Shown: positions 1 to 6,991 of the stretch, piece after piece
Position numbering within the stretch: position 1 is the first letter of the stretch
Layout of the letters: every line of letters begins with the position of its first letter
Assembly: GCA_964613425.1 (NCBI GenBank)
Contig: CAZTHC010000016.1
Span: 1-21,501 of the forward strand
Source: CAZTHC01 sp964613425
Lineage (GTDB): Bacteria > Bacillota > Clostridia > TANB77 > CAG-508
DNA length: 21,501 nucleotides
Direction: 5' to 3'
Notes under the pieces: generated by a model
What the model saw: only the letters and a program-made list of their open reading frames with translations
Databases searched by the model: none
Told to the model about the DNA's origin: nothing
Made by a program: the position numbers and the translations under genes

Positions 1-2
1 AG

Positions 3-953
3 TATGAAGTAGAAATTTCAGATTTAAAAAATAAAATAGATGCATTAAATAATAAAATAAAAGCATCTGAAGAACAAATAAAACAAAAAGAAGAAGAATA
101 CAAGAAAAATAAAAACTTATTAGATTCAAGAATAGTAACAATGTATGAAGTCGGAGATACTACTTTTTTAGATATGTTAATAAATTCTAAAGGATTAACA
201 GATTTCCTATCTAATTATTTTTATATGTCAGAAATGGTACAAGCAGATACAGAATTATTGGAAATAATAGAAAATGATAGACAAGAGATAGAAAAGTTTA
301 AAACAGAATTAGAAGCAAGTAAACAAGAGGTTGAAATAGCAAAAAAAGAACAAGAAGTGAAAGCAAATGCTTTAAAGGCTTCAAAAGTTACAAAAGAGGA
401 TTATGCTTCACAATTATCAGAAGAGGAGAAACAATTGAAAGCAGATAAAGAGGAATTTGAAGCAGATAAAATAGCAATACAAGAAGAGTTAGCAAGGATA
501 GCAGCACAATCTAATAACACATCATATATAGTGTCAACACCAAGTGCGAGTGGATATATTTTCCCGGTAGCTGGATTAGGAAAATCAAATATTAATAATA
601 GAAACTATCCATCTTATCCAGGACATACAGGGATAGATGTTAATATAAATGTAAGAGGGAAAAGCATTGTAGCCGTAAAGAGTGGAACTGTAGTAACTTC
701 AACAGCATTGAAAAATGCGAAAGGAAATTATAGTAGTTATGGAGAGTATATTGTTATTGACCACCATGATGGAACAATGACTTTATATGCACATGGATTG
801 CCAGGTTCTAGGAGAGTTACTAAAGGCGATTATGTGGCACAGGGACAAGTAATTATGACAGTAGGAACAACTGGAAATTCAACAGGATTGCATTTGCATT
901 TTGAAGTAAGAGTAAATGGTAGATGTGTAAATCCATTACCATACTTACCATAA
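3..953 (+). CDS. EnvC-like M23 peptidase (murein hydrolase activator), 5'-truncated by window edge
   Basis: The frame is open from base 3, so the gene starts upstream of the window; the ATG at 141 is internal. The visible N-terminal half, up to about base 510, is charged coiled coil rich in E, K and Q. It is followed by a short Ser/Asn linker and a C-terminal LytM/M23 domain. The zinc-binding motifs are present: HxxxD with His at 624-626 and Asp at 636-638, and HLH at 891-899 within GLHLHFEVR. The order coiled coil then LytM is that of EnvC/NlpD-type proteins, which act outside the membrane on peptidoglycan at division, usually under FtsEX control. With all metal ligands kept, it could be an active endopeptidase rather than only an activator. 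The S41 protease downstream fits the common Firmicutes order ftsE-ftsX-M23-ctp, so ftsEX may lie just upstream; this is inference. Confidence 0.9.
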   Translation, partial: YEVEISDLKNKIDALNNKIKASEEQIKQKEEEYKKNKNLLDSRIVTMYEVGDTTFLDMLINSKGLTDFLSNYFYMSEMVQADTELLEIIENDRQEIEKFKTELEASKQEVEIAKKEQEVKANALKASKVTKEDYASQLSEEEKQLKADKEEFEADKIAIQEELARIAAQSNNTSYIVSTPSASGYIFPVAGLGKSNINNRNYPSYPGHTGIDVNINVRGKSIVAVKSGTVVTSTALKNAKGNYSSYGEYIVIDHHDGTMTLYAHGLPGSRRVTKGDYVAQGQVIMTVGTTGNSTGLHLHFEVRVNGRCVNPLPYLP

Positions 954-974
954 AAGGATAATAAATATAACTAC

Positions 975-1000
975 TTGGACGGATTTAACAATCCGTCCAA
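975..1000. repeat. Perfect 11-bp inverted repeat, dispersed palindrome copy 1
   Basis: Arms TTGGACGGATT (975-985) and AATCCGTCCAA (990-1000) flank a TAAC loop. It is followed by A residues rather than a T run, so it is not a normal rho-independent terminator for the M23 gene. The GGACG...CGTCC core resembles the palindromes at 2314, 2799 and 12836. Confidence 0.75.
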
Positions 1001-1041
1001 AAAAATAAATAAAATATATACTAATATTAAAAAAATAGTAG

Positions 1042-1047
1042 TATAAT
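1042..1047 (+). promoter_or_regulatory. Possible -10 box for the S41 protease gene
   Basis: TATAAT lies 34 bases before the ATG at 1082. No good -35 box is present 17 bases upstream, so this is a weak call; read-through from the M23 gene is equally possible. Confidence 0.3.
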
Positions 1048-1081
1048 ATACAATATTAAAAATGAAAGGCGGACAATTTTA

Positions 1082-2296
1082 ATGGATTACGAAAAAAAAC
1101 AAAAAGTATATAAAACAATAATGTTAATAATTTTAACAATAGTTATAACATTTATAATTACAGCAGTTGGAGTTTACAATTTTATGAAGAAGGACGGAAA
1201 TGTAAAATACATTTTAATACCAGGAAACCAATCTGCACAAACAACATTAAATTCAAAAATAGATACAATAAGATCTATGTTACAAGAAAAATATATTGGA
1301 GAAATAAGTGACCAAAATTTACAGGAGAGTGCAATCAAAGGATATGTAGAAGGATTGAAAGATAAATATTCAGAATATGTTTCTGCAGCTGAATGGCAAG
1401 AATTTGAGGAACAAGCATTAGGAAACTTTGTGGGAGTTGGAGTATATCTTGCGCAAGATAAAGAAGAAAATTTTGTGATTTTAACACCGATACCAGAATC
1501 ACCAGCTGAAGAAGTTGGATTATTAAGTGGAGATATAATACAAAGAATAGACGATAAAACTTGCAAGGGAAACACTTTAGATGAAGTATCAAATAGACTA
1601 AGGGGAATAGAAGGAACAAAAGTTAAAGTAGAAGTAAAAAGAGGAGAGCAAATATTAACATTTACAATAGAAAGAAAAACGATAAAAGTTGCGCCAATTT
1701 CTTCAAAAATATTTAATGAAACGGTAGGATATTTAGAAATTATAAGCTTTGATGATGGGACAGCAGAGGAATTTAAAACAAAATACAATGAACTAAAACA
1801 AAAAGGTATTAAATCATTAATAATAGATTTACGAGACAACGGGGGAGGAATAGTTGAAGAAGCAGTTCAAATTGCAGATTTTTTATTACCAAAAGATAAG
1901 ACTATTTTAATAACAAAATCAAAAACACAAAAAGAAGAAAGAACAGTATCTTTATACGATGGAGAAACAGATTTAAAAATAGTAATTTTAGCAAATGAAA
2001 ATTCAGCAAGCTCTTCAGAAATACTTGTAGCTGCATTAAAAGACAATGAAAGAGCAACCATATTAGGAAACAAAACATATGGAAAAGGTGTAATGCAAAC
2101 AGTATATAGTTTAAAAGATGGAAGTGCATTAAAAATAACAACAGATGAATTTTTCACACCAAAAGACGAGAAAATAAATGGAATAGGAATAGAACCAAAT
2201 ATAAAAGAAGATTTGTCAGAAAAATTTTTATCAAATGAAAGATATATAGAAGCTGATGATAATCAATTACAAAAGGCAATAGAACTATTAAAATAA
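1082..2296 (+). CDS. S41 family C-terminal processing protease (CtpA/CtpB type)
   Basis: A 404-residue serine protease of the tail-specific/carboxy-terminal processing family. Residues about 10-35 form one N-terminal membrane anchor, so the enzyme faces outward. A PDZ domain spans about residues 100-190, with a GVGVYL carboxylate-binding segment and ESPAEEVGLLSGDII. The S41 core follows. The catalytic pair is visible: Ser310 in SASSSEI and Lys335 in TYGKGVMQ, 25 residues apart as in E. coli Prc and plant CtpA (positions recalled for those proteins). A good ribosome binding site (AAAGGCGG) precedes ATG 1082. In B. subtilis CtpB works in the SpoIVFB activation pathway together with SpoIVB, which is also encoded in this window. 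Position after an EnvC-like gene is typical of Firmicutes; a role in envelope protein turnover is equally possible. Confidence 0.93.
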   Translation: MDYEKKQKVYKTIMLIILTIVITFIITAVGVYNFMKKDGNVKYILIPGNQSAQTTLNSKIDTIRSMLQEKYIGEISDQNLQESAIKGYVEGLKDKYSEYVSAAEWQEFEEQALGNFVGVGVYLAQDKEENFVILTPIPESPAEEVGLLSGDIIQRIDDKTCKGNTLDEVSNRLRGIEGTKVKVEVKRGEQILTFTIERKTIKVAPISSKIFNETVGYLEIISFDDGTAEEFKTKYNELKQKGIKSLIIDLRDNGGGIVEEAVQIADFLLPKDKTILITKSKTQKEERTVSLYDGETDLKIVILANENSASSSEILVAALKDNERATILGNKTYGKGVMQTVYSLKDGSALKITTDEFFTPKDEKINGIGIEPNIKEDLSEKFLSNERYIEADDNQLQKAIELLK

Positions 2297-2313
2297 AAAA
2301 ATAATCGGAGTAA

Positions 2314-2332
2314 GGGCGTATTATATACGCCC
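2314..2332. repeat. Small palindrome, dispersed copy 2
   Basis: Arms GGGCGTAT (2314-2321) and ATACGCCC (2325-2332) with a 3-base loop, preceded by GTAA. It is nearly the same sequence as the palindrome at 2799-2817. No T run follows. Confidence 0.7.
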
Positions 2333-2397
2333 AAAACTTTGTAACAGTAGGTATAATAAAAATTTACAAAAAAAGTGTAAAAATTTAAAAATTAGTA

Positions 2398-2426
2398 TTG
2401 ACAACTTTTATAAAATTTAGTATACT
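2398..2426 (+). promoter_or_regulatory. Promoter of the tRNA-Val/Asp/Phe operon
   Basis: TTGACA at 2398-2403 and TATACT at 2421-2426 with exactly 17 bases between, as expected for a strong housekeeping-sigma promoter. Transcription would begin near 2433, a dozen bases before the first tRNA. The same two hexamers and spacing recur before the tRNA genes at 21279. Confidence 0.88.
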
Positions 2427-2445
2427 AAACAAGTCACAGGAAAAT

Positions 2446-2521
2446 GGGCGCATAGCTCAGCTGGTAGAGCATCTGCCTTACAAGCAGGAGGTCATAGGTT
2501 CGAGCCCTATTGCGCCCACCA
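2446..2521 (+). tRNA. tRNA-Val (TAC)
   Basis: Acceptor stem GGGCGCA (2446-2452) pairs with TGCGCCC (2511-2517). The anticodon loop CTTACAA has TAC at 2479-2481. The T-loop GGTTCGAGCCC region is normal, discriminator is A2518 and CCA (2519-2521) is encoded. First of three tRNAs in one unit. Confidence 0.97.
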
Positions 2522-2535
2522 TTTTTTTGTCTTAT

Positions 2536-2612
2536 GGCCTGGTAGTTCAGTTGGTTAGAACGCTAGCCTGTCACGCTAGAGGTCGACGGTTCGAGCCCGT
2601 TCCAGGTCGCCA
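2536..2612 (+). tRNA. tRNA-Asp (GTC)
   Basis: Acceptor stem GGCCTGG (2536-2542) pairs with CCAGGTC (2602-2608), including one G-T pair. Anticodon loop contains GTC at 2570-2572. Discriminator G2609, encoded CCA 2610-2612. It lies 14 bases after tRNA-Val with no promoter between. Confidence 0.97.
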
Positions 2613-2629
2613 TTATTTTATAAAGATTT

Positions 2630-2705
2630 GGCTCGATAGCTCAGTTGGTAGAGCAGGGGACTGAAAATCCCCGTGTCAGTGGTTCGATTCCACTTCGAGC
2701 CACCA
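2630..2705 (+). tRNA. tRNA-Phe (GAA)
   Basis: Acceptor stem GGCTCGA (2630-2636) pairs with TCGAGCC (2695-2701). The anticodon stem GGGGA and loop CTGAAAA give anticodon GAA at 2663-2665. Discriminator A2702, encoded CCA 2703-2705. Last tRNA of the unit before a terminator. Confidence 0.97.
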
Positions 2706-2707
2706 AG

Positions 2708-2750
2708 AATAGCAACGCTTTAAGCAATTTAAAGTAGTGCTATTTTTTTT
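2708..2750 (+). terminator. Terminator of the tRNA operon
   Basis: Arms AATAGCA (2708-2714) and TGCTATT (2738-2744), extended inward by a CTTTAA/TTAAAG pairing past a small internal loop, then an eight-base T run at 2743-2750. Confidence 0.85.
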
Positions 2751-2771
2751 ATTTGCTAACAATTTGCTAAC
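2751..2771. repeat. Tandem 10-mer ATTTGCTAAC x2
   Basis: ATTTGCTAAC occurs at 2751-2760 and again at 2762-2771, one base apart, directly after the tRNA operon terminator. Function unknown; tRNA 3' ends are common integrase targets and such short direct repeats could be leftover arm sites, but no integrase gene is visible. The rest of the 2751-3024 gap holds a palindrome (2799), an unremarkable stretch to 2900, a terminator (2901) and a promoter (2961). Confidence 0.5.
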
Positions 2772-2798
2772 CAGCTAATAATCTAAGAAGAGATGTAG

Positions 2799-2817
2799 GG
2801 GCGTATTGTATACGCCC
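2799..2817. repeat. Small palindrome, dispersed copy 3
   Basis: Arms GGGCGTAT (2799-2806) and ATACGCCC (2810-2817) with loop TGT, preceded by GTAG. It differs from the copy at 2314-2332 by one loop base over 19 bases. Confidence 0.72.
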
Positions 2818-2900
2818 TATTATAATAAACAATCTACGAATTACTCTGTGTAATATGTTTTAAATTATGGGCATACAGGGTCGTCAATCTCTATAATCAC

Positions 2901-2943
2901 AAAAAAATTGCCAAAAACCTCCGTCCCCATTGGCAATTTTTTT
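2901..2943. terminator. Strong, symmetrical rho-independent terminator
   Basis: A perfect 14-bp stem: AAAAAAATTGCCAA (2901-2914) with TTGGCAATTTTTTT (2930-2943), loop 15 bases. The A run on the left and T run on the right would let it work on both strands. The loop carries CCTCCGTCCCC, a pyrimidine-rich word. There is no gene between it and the tRNA terminator, so its upstream partner is unclear. Confidence 0.85.
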
Positions 2944-2960
2944 ATTTTTTCAAATTTTTG

Positions 2961-2989
2961 TTGCTATTTTTTTCATTATATTGTATTAT
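2961..2989 (+). promoter_or_regulatory. Promoter of the 3025-7800 operon
   Basis: TTGCTA at 2961-2966 and TATTAT at 2984-2989 with a 17-base spacer, just downstream of a terminator and 36 bases before the first ATG of the operon. Confidence 0.6.
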
Positions 2990-3024
2990 TATATAAGTAA
3001 AATGATAAGGAGGAATAGTGCTGT

Positions 3025-3453
3025 ATGAAAAAAATATTAGTGACCGTATTAATATTTGTAGCAATATTTAGTTTTTCAACTATTTATGCAGCTAATACAG
3101 TTGAGAATACAAAAACAGCTGCAGAAAATAATGTTATAAATTCAGAAACATCTGGAAAATTAGTCGAACTAAAAGATAAAACAAAAAAAGAGTATGAGGA
3201 TTATGTTGAATTATATGGAACAGAAGCATATGGAGTTACAGCATATATTTTAAATAAAGTTAGAATATATAGTATACCACTTTGTTTTTTAGGAATAGTA
3301 GTGGGTGCAATATATCAATATGTATTAGGAATTAGAAAACTAGATGTTAGAGACAAAGGGTTTGGTTTAATAGTTACTTTTGTCACACTTTTAGTAATAT
3401 GTCAAATTTTACCACTAGTATTTGCAATTGTAGTAAAAGGTTGGAGGGGTTAA
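3025..3453 (+). CDS. Small secreted-leader, two-TM membrane protein of unknown function
   Basis: I do not recognise this 142-residue protein. Residues 1-22 form a signal peptide or first membrane segment (MKK, hydrophobic core, IYAA). A polar, Lys/Glu-rich stretch covers about 24-80. Two hydrophobic segments follow, about 82-103 and 113-137, with a short charged loop RKLDVRDK between them, ending in KGWRG. Signal peptide plus two membrane helices is the layout of VirB2/TrbC-type pilins, but no sequence motif proves this. An AAGGAGGA site at 3007-3014 supports the ATG at 3025. The stop is 3 bases from the next ATG, so it is almost certainly translated with the TadZ-like protein downstream. A role as that protein's membrane partner is inference. 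Confidence 0.85.
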   Translation: MKKILVTVLIFVAIFSFSTIYAANTVENTKTAAENNVINSETSGKLVELKDKTKKEYEDYVELYGTEAYGVTAYILNKVRIYSIPLCFLGIVVGAIYQYVLGIRKLDVRDKGFGLIVTFVTLLVICQILPLVFAIVVKGWRG

Positions 3454-3456
3454 CAA

Positions 3457-5607
3457 ATGAAAGTATTATTTGCAGTAAGTAATGAAAATATTACCGACGC
3501 GGTAATAAAACAATATCAAAAGGAATACAAGGAAATTATTTCTTATAAAAATGTATATTACTTTAATGCAATATTAAAAGAATTACAAAAAGATAAAAGT
3601 TATGATAGAATAATTGTAAGTGAAGATTTAGAGCCATTCGCAAACAATAATGTAGATACAATAGATAAGTTTTTATTTGAAAAATTAGATAGTATTAGTG
3701 ATGAAGCAGTAGATTCTAATGGAGATGACACACCAATTATATTAATTGCAACAGATAGACGTGCAAAAGAAGACACAATGCTAGTAAAATATTTTGGAAT
3801 CGGTTTATATAGTGCAATTTTAGGGCAAGATAGAAGCATAGAAGAAGTATGTAAATTAATAAATAAACCAAGAACTAAAAAAGATGCAAAACAATACTAT
3901 AAAATTGAATCTGATGATGTTAATTATCAACCAGAAAATGAAAGCGATGTTAGCGAAACAGAAATTCAAAATATTTTAGCACATTATAAGAGACTTGGAA
4001 AAAATACAGAAAGATATGTAGATAGCTTCAACAATATTGTATCACAATATACAGATGCTCAATTAAGAGTAATTATTAAGTTTTTACCTTTGAATGTTAG
4101 AGCTGTATTAGAGGCAGAATCTGAAAAATATCAAGAAATAATGACTTTTAGTAGAAATGGAAGCAAAGCTAAAGGTATATTACAAAATAATGAACCAAAA
4201 GTAAAAATAGATTATAAACCTCAAGTACAAAGTAAAGAGAATAAAGATAATAGATTTGAAGATTTAGACGAAATGCTAACAGAAAAACCAAAAATGACAA
4301 AACCTGTAGTAATTCCGTCTAGCATAAATACAAGTAATGTAACAAAATTAATTAAAGAAGAAGTTAAACCAATAGAAGAAATTAAGCCTATTGTAATAGA
4401 AGACGATATAGTTGTGGATGAATTGGTAGAAGAAAAACCGAAAAAAGGAAGAGGTCGTCCTAAGAAAATAGTAGATACAGTAATAGAGGAAAAACCAAAA
4501 AAAGGAAGAGGCCGTCCTAAAAAGGTAGTAGAAGAAGATATAAATTTATTTGAATTAAATGATGAAAAAAACGAACCAGAAGAAGATGAAATTAATCTTT
4601 TCGAACTTGATGCGGAAGATAAAAAAGAAGATGTAAGTTTATATGAATTAGAACAAGATGACACATCAAAATATACAGCAAAGCCAGTAACTCCAGTTAA
4701 TACACCTCAAACAGTAGCAATGGATAAAGGACCTATAAAGAGAAGCTCAAATATATCTTCTGTTTTAGGAAAAGAGAAAAAGATTGTTTCTTTTGTAGGA
4801 ACATCAAAAAACGGAACATCATTTATTGTTAATAATTTAGGATTGGTATTAGCAAATTTAGGAGTTTCAACAGCAATATTAGATTTAACTACAAATAAAA
4901 ATGCATATTATATATATACTAAAAATGATGAAAATTTAAGAAAAATTGCTGAAGAGAGTATTGAAAAACTGAAAAGTGGAATAGCAGAAGGAATTAAGGT
5001 GAATGGAAACCTAACAGTATATACTTCTTTACCAGGTGAAAACAGAAGTATAGAAGAGTTTGAAGGAGTACTATACACATTAGCACAAAATTATTCAGTT
5101 GTTTTAATAGATTGTGATTTCAACACACCATTGAATTATTTCGCAAATTCAAGCGAGATTTATTTAGTACAAAGTATGGATATACTTACAATTCAACCAC
5201 TTACTGCATTTTTAAGAGATCTAAAAGCAAAAGAAATATTAGAACAAAAGAGATTAAAAATAATACTTAACAAAACAGCTGCTGTTAGAGGACTAACAGA
5301 AAAAACAATAATTGGAGGATTAGCATATTATAATGATCCAGCAATGTCATTTATGACAGAATTATTTGATAGAAATACAATTAAGTATATAGGAATACCT
5401 TTTGATATACAGACATATGAAAACTATTTATCAACATTGGTTAGTTGTAATGTTTCACTAAACGGATATTCAAAATATATGCTAGGCAAATTAAATGAAT
5501 TAGCAAATATGGTTTTCCCAAGACTAGATGCACCAAAAAATACTCCTAAAGGGGGATTTACAAATAGCATAAATAGTACATTAGATAAAATGAAGGGTAA
5601 ATATTAA
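3457..5607 (+). CDS. TadZ/CpaE-like MinD-family protein with degenerate P-loop and two AT-hook motifs
   Basis: A 716-residue multi-domain protein. Residues 1 to about 135 look like a receiver-type alpha/beta domain, as at the N-terminus of CpaE/TadZ. About 165-230 are helical. A long acidic linker (about 240-430) contains two near-identical basic motifs, KPKKGRGRPKK, with RGRP cores at 332-335 and 351-354, which are AT-hook signatures. It also holds three short acidic motifs, INLFEL (362, 379) and VSLYEL (393). From about 438 comes a MinD/ParA-like fold: VSFVGTSKNGTS, LIDCDF (Asp552), and the IYLVQSMD and LKIILNKT strands. The P-loop G448-S455 lacks the invariant Lys (Thr454) and the deviant-Walker Lys, so ATP use is doubtful. 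TadZ from Eubacterium rectale also has an atypical Walker A (from memory). No other Tad pilus genes are in the window. A clear ribosome binding site (GGAGGGG) precedes the start. Confidence 0.82.
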   Translation: MKVLFAVSNENITDAVIKQYQKEYKEIISYKNVYYFNAILKELQKDKSYDRIIVSEDLEPFANNNVDTIDKFLFEKLDSISDEAVDSNGDDTPIILIATDRRAKEDTMLVKYFGIGLYSAILGQDRSIEEVCKLINKPRTKKDAKQYYKIESDDVNYQPENESDVSETEIQNILAHYKRLGKNTERYVDSFNNIVSQYTDAQLRVIIKFLPLNVRAVLEAESEKYQEIMTFSRNGSKAKGILQNNEPKVKIDYKPQVQSKENKDNRFEDLDEMLTEKPKMTKPVVIPSSINTSNVTKLIKEEVKPIEEIKPIVIEDDIVVDELVEEKPKKGRGRPKKIVDTVIEEKPKKGRGRPKKVVEEDINLFELNDEKNEPEEDEINLFELDAEDKKEDVSLYELEQDDTSKYTAKPVTPVNTPQTVAMDKGPIKRSSNISSVLGKEKKIVSFVGTSKNGTSFIVNNLGLVLANLGVSTAILDLTTNKNAYYIYTKNDENLRKIAEESIEKLKSGIAEGIKVNGNLTVYTSLPGENRSIEEFEGVLYTLAQNYSVVLIDCDFNTPLNYFANSSEIYLVQSMDILTIQPLTAFLRDLKAKEILEQKRLKIILNKTAAVRGLTEKTIIGGLAYYNDPAMSFMTELFDRNTIKYIGIPFDIQTYENYLSTLVSCNVSLNGYSKYMLGKLNELANMVFPRLDAPKNTPKGGFTNSINSTLDKMKGKY

Positions 5608-5625
5608 ACAAAATGAGGTGATATA

Positions 5626-6726
5626 TTGGAAATACTTGTAGGTGTAGTTATACTTTTAATAATTATGATAATTGTTATGCTAATAAGAATAGTTTCTACT
5701 AATAATAAACTACAGTTATTCAAAAATACTAATGAAAAGATAAATAATTTAAAAGTTTTGCAGGATTTTATGAATATTACAGGTGAAGATATATCTGTAG
5801 ATGAAAAACTAAAAAAGATTAATCATGTTATAATAGACAAATTCAATTTGAAATATTCGACAATTGTAGTTTTTAATGGAGCTGAATACATATTAAAGGC
5901 ATCTAATGTAGACGAAAAACATTGGGAAGCTTTAAAAAATTTACATACAGAAGAAATATTCAAAGATAGCATTGAAACAGGAAGATCAAAATACATTACT
6001 GTTGGAAAAAACTTAGAAAAGTTACCATATCAAAAAATGGAATTTGCAAGAGCACAGTCTGCTGAATTTTTTCCATTGTATATAGATAATATATATATTG
6101 GATATTGGATTATAGAAAGTGGGGAACCACATGCATTTGATGGAATGGATAATACAATCTTAGAAGTTGTAAGAGAGAATATTGTAACAGTTTTAAAAAC
6201 AGTTAATTATCAAAACACAGTAGAAAATATCTATAGAAAAGACCAATTTACAGAGCTATATTCTGCAGAATATCTATATGGAGTGGCGAAAAAGTCAATA
6301 GATAGATATCCAACTTCAACTGTGTGTATGTTTAATATCATAAATATAGAAAAAATTAACGAAAAAATTAATAGACAAATGGGAAATAAAGCAATTATTC
6401 AAATTAGTAATATAATTAAAGCAAACATATCTTCAGAATATATTTTTGTAAGATATATGGGACCTAAATTTGTAATAGTGTTTTCTGGAGTAGAGCCAGA
6501 AGGAGTAATAGACTTTATGTCTGGAATTAAACAACAAATAGAAAATGTTAATTTAGTTCAAAACAGTGAAGAAAAGAAGGCTAGAAAAGCTGAAATAATA
6601 AGACCAAAATTAAATTTCATAATATCAACATATTATAAAGGAACAGGACTAGAAGCAGTAACTAAAAAATTAGAAGAATATTTAGATAATGCAGACAAAG
6701 AAGAGAGCACAATAAATTCTATATAA
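5626..6726 (+). CDS. Membrane-anchored GAF plus degenerate GGDEF domain protein
   Basis: A 366-residue protein starting at TTG 5626, supported by GAGGTG 6 bases upstream. One hydrophobic segment spans residues 2-22. A GAF-like sensor domain lies at about 45-195, and a GGDEF-family fold follows from about 206: DQFTELYS resembles the usual DPLTGLYN, and VCMFNIINIEKINEKINRQMG resembles the conserved GGDEF core helix. The signature is lost: the GGDEF position reads MGPKF (278-282), preceded by the usual RY. Diguanylate cyclase activity is therefore not expected. Such domains can act as nucleotide sensors or protein-binding modules. It sits 18 bases after the TadZ-like gene and 10 bases before ireB, so it is part of the same operon. 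Its exact function is unknown. Confidence 0.8.
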   Translation: MEILVGVVILLIIMIIVMLIRIVSTNNKLQLFKNTNEKINNLKVLQDFMNITGEDISVDEKLKKINHVIIDKFNLKYSTIVVFNGAEYILKASNVDEKHWEALKNLHTEEIFKDSIETGRSKYITVGKNLEKLPYQKMEFARAQSAEFFPLYIDNIYIGYWIIESGEPHAFDGMDNTILEVVRENIVTVLKTVNYQNTVENIYRKDQFTELYSAEYLYGVAKKSIDRYPTSTVCMFNIINIEKINEKINRQMGNKAIIQISNIIKANISSEYIFVRYMGPKFVIVFSGVEPEGVIDFMSGIKQQIENVNLVQNSEEKKARKAEIIRPKLNFIISTYYKGTGLEAVTKKLEEYLDNADKEESTINSI

Positions 6727-6736
6727 GGAGGTTTTT

Positions 6737-6991
6737 ATGGCAATAGATGAAACAATGAGTTTTAAAGTTGAATCAGATAAGAACGTAAAGGCAAGAGAGA
6801 TTTTGAAAGAAGTATATGCAGCATTACAAGAAAAAGGATATAATCCAATTAATCAAATTGTTGGTTATATTTTATCTGGAGATCCAACATATATAACTAG
6901 TCATAATGATGCAAGAAGTCGTATACGTTTAATAGAACGTGATGAATTATTAGAAAAAATGGTAAAAAATTATATAGGACTAGATGAATAA
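6737..6991 (+). CDS. ireB: IreB family regulatory phosphoprotein (UPF0297)
   Basis: An 84-residue protein matching the IreB/YrzL family along its full length: an N-terminal DETMSF segment, the NPINQIVGYILSGDPTYITSHNDARSRI core and the ERDELLEKMVKNYI end. In Enterococcus faecalis IreB is a small cytosolic protein phosphorylated on N-terminal threonines by the kinase IreK and limits cephalosporin resistance. Here Thr6 is a candidate site. The AAGGAGG site ends 6 bases before the ATG. The gene order ireB-ruvX-DUF1292 is conserved in Firmicutes. No IreK-type kinase is present in the window. Confidence 0.95.
   Translation: MAIDETMSFKVESDKNVKAREILKEVYAALQEKGYNPINQIVGYILSGDPTYITSHNDARSRIRLIERDELLEKMVKNYIGLDE

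Noticed and set aside
1174..1839. Antisense 221-codon frame inside the S41 protease gene
   Set aside because: A shadow of a strongly coding plus-strand gene; AT-rich coding DNA leaves long antisense frames. The same applies to 18902-19471 and 4221-4664 on the minus strand.
2398..2664. An 88-codon open frame containing RIAQLVEHLPYKQEVIGSSPIAPT-like sequence
   Set aside because: It is the well-known artefactual translation of tRNA genes; it lies across tRNA-Val and tRNA-Asp and into tRNA-Phe and has no ribosome binding site.
2701..3024. Riboswitch or CRISPR in the largest non-coding gap
   Set aside because: Only two terminators, a palindrome, one 10-mer direct repeat and a promoter are visible; there are no regularly spaced repeats and no recognisable riboswitch core.
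3457..5607. Calling the TadZ-like protein ParA or MinD and the locus a pilus or partition system
   Set aside because: The P-loop lacks the required lysines and no ParB, MinE/MinC, TadA or prepilin gene is present.
5626..6726. Calling the GGDEF protein a diguanylate cyclase
   Set aside because: The GGDEF motif reads MGPKF, so catalysis is not supported.
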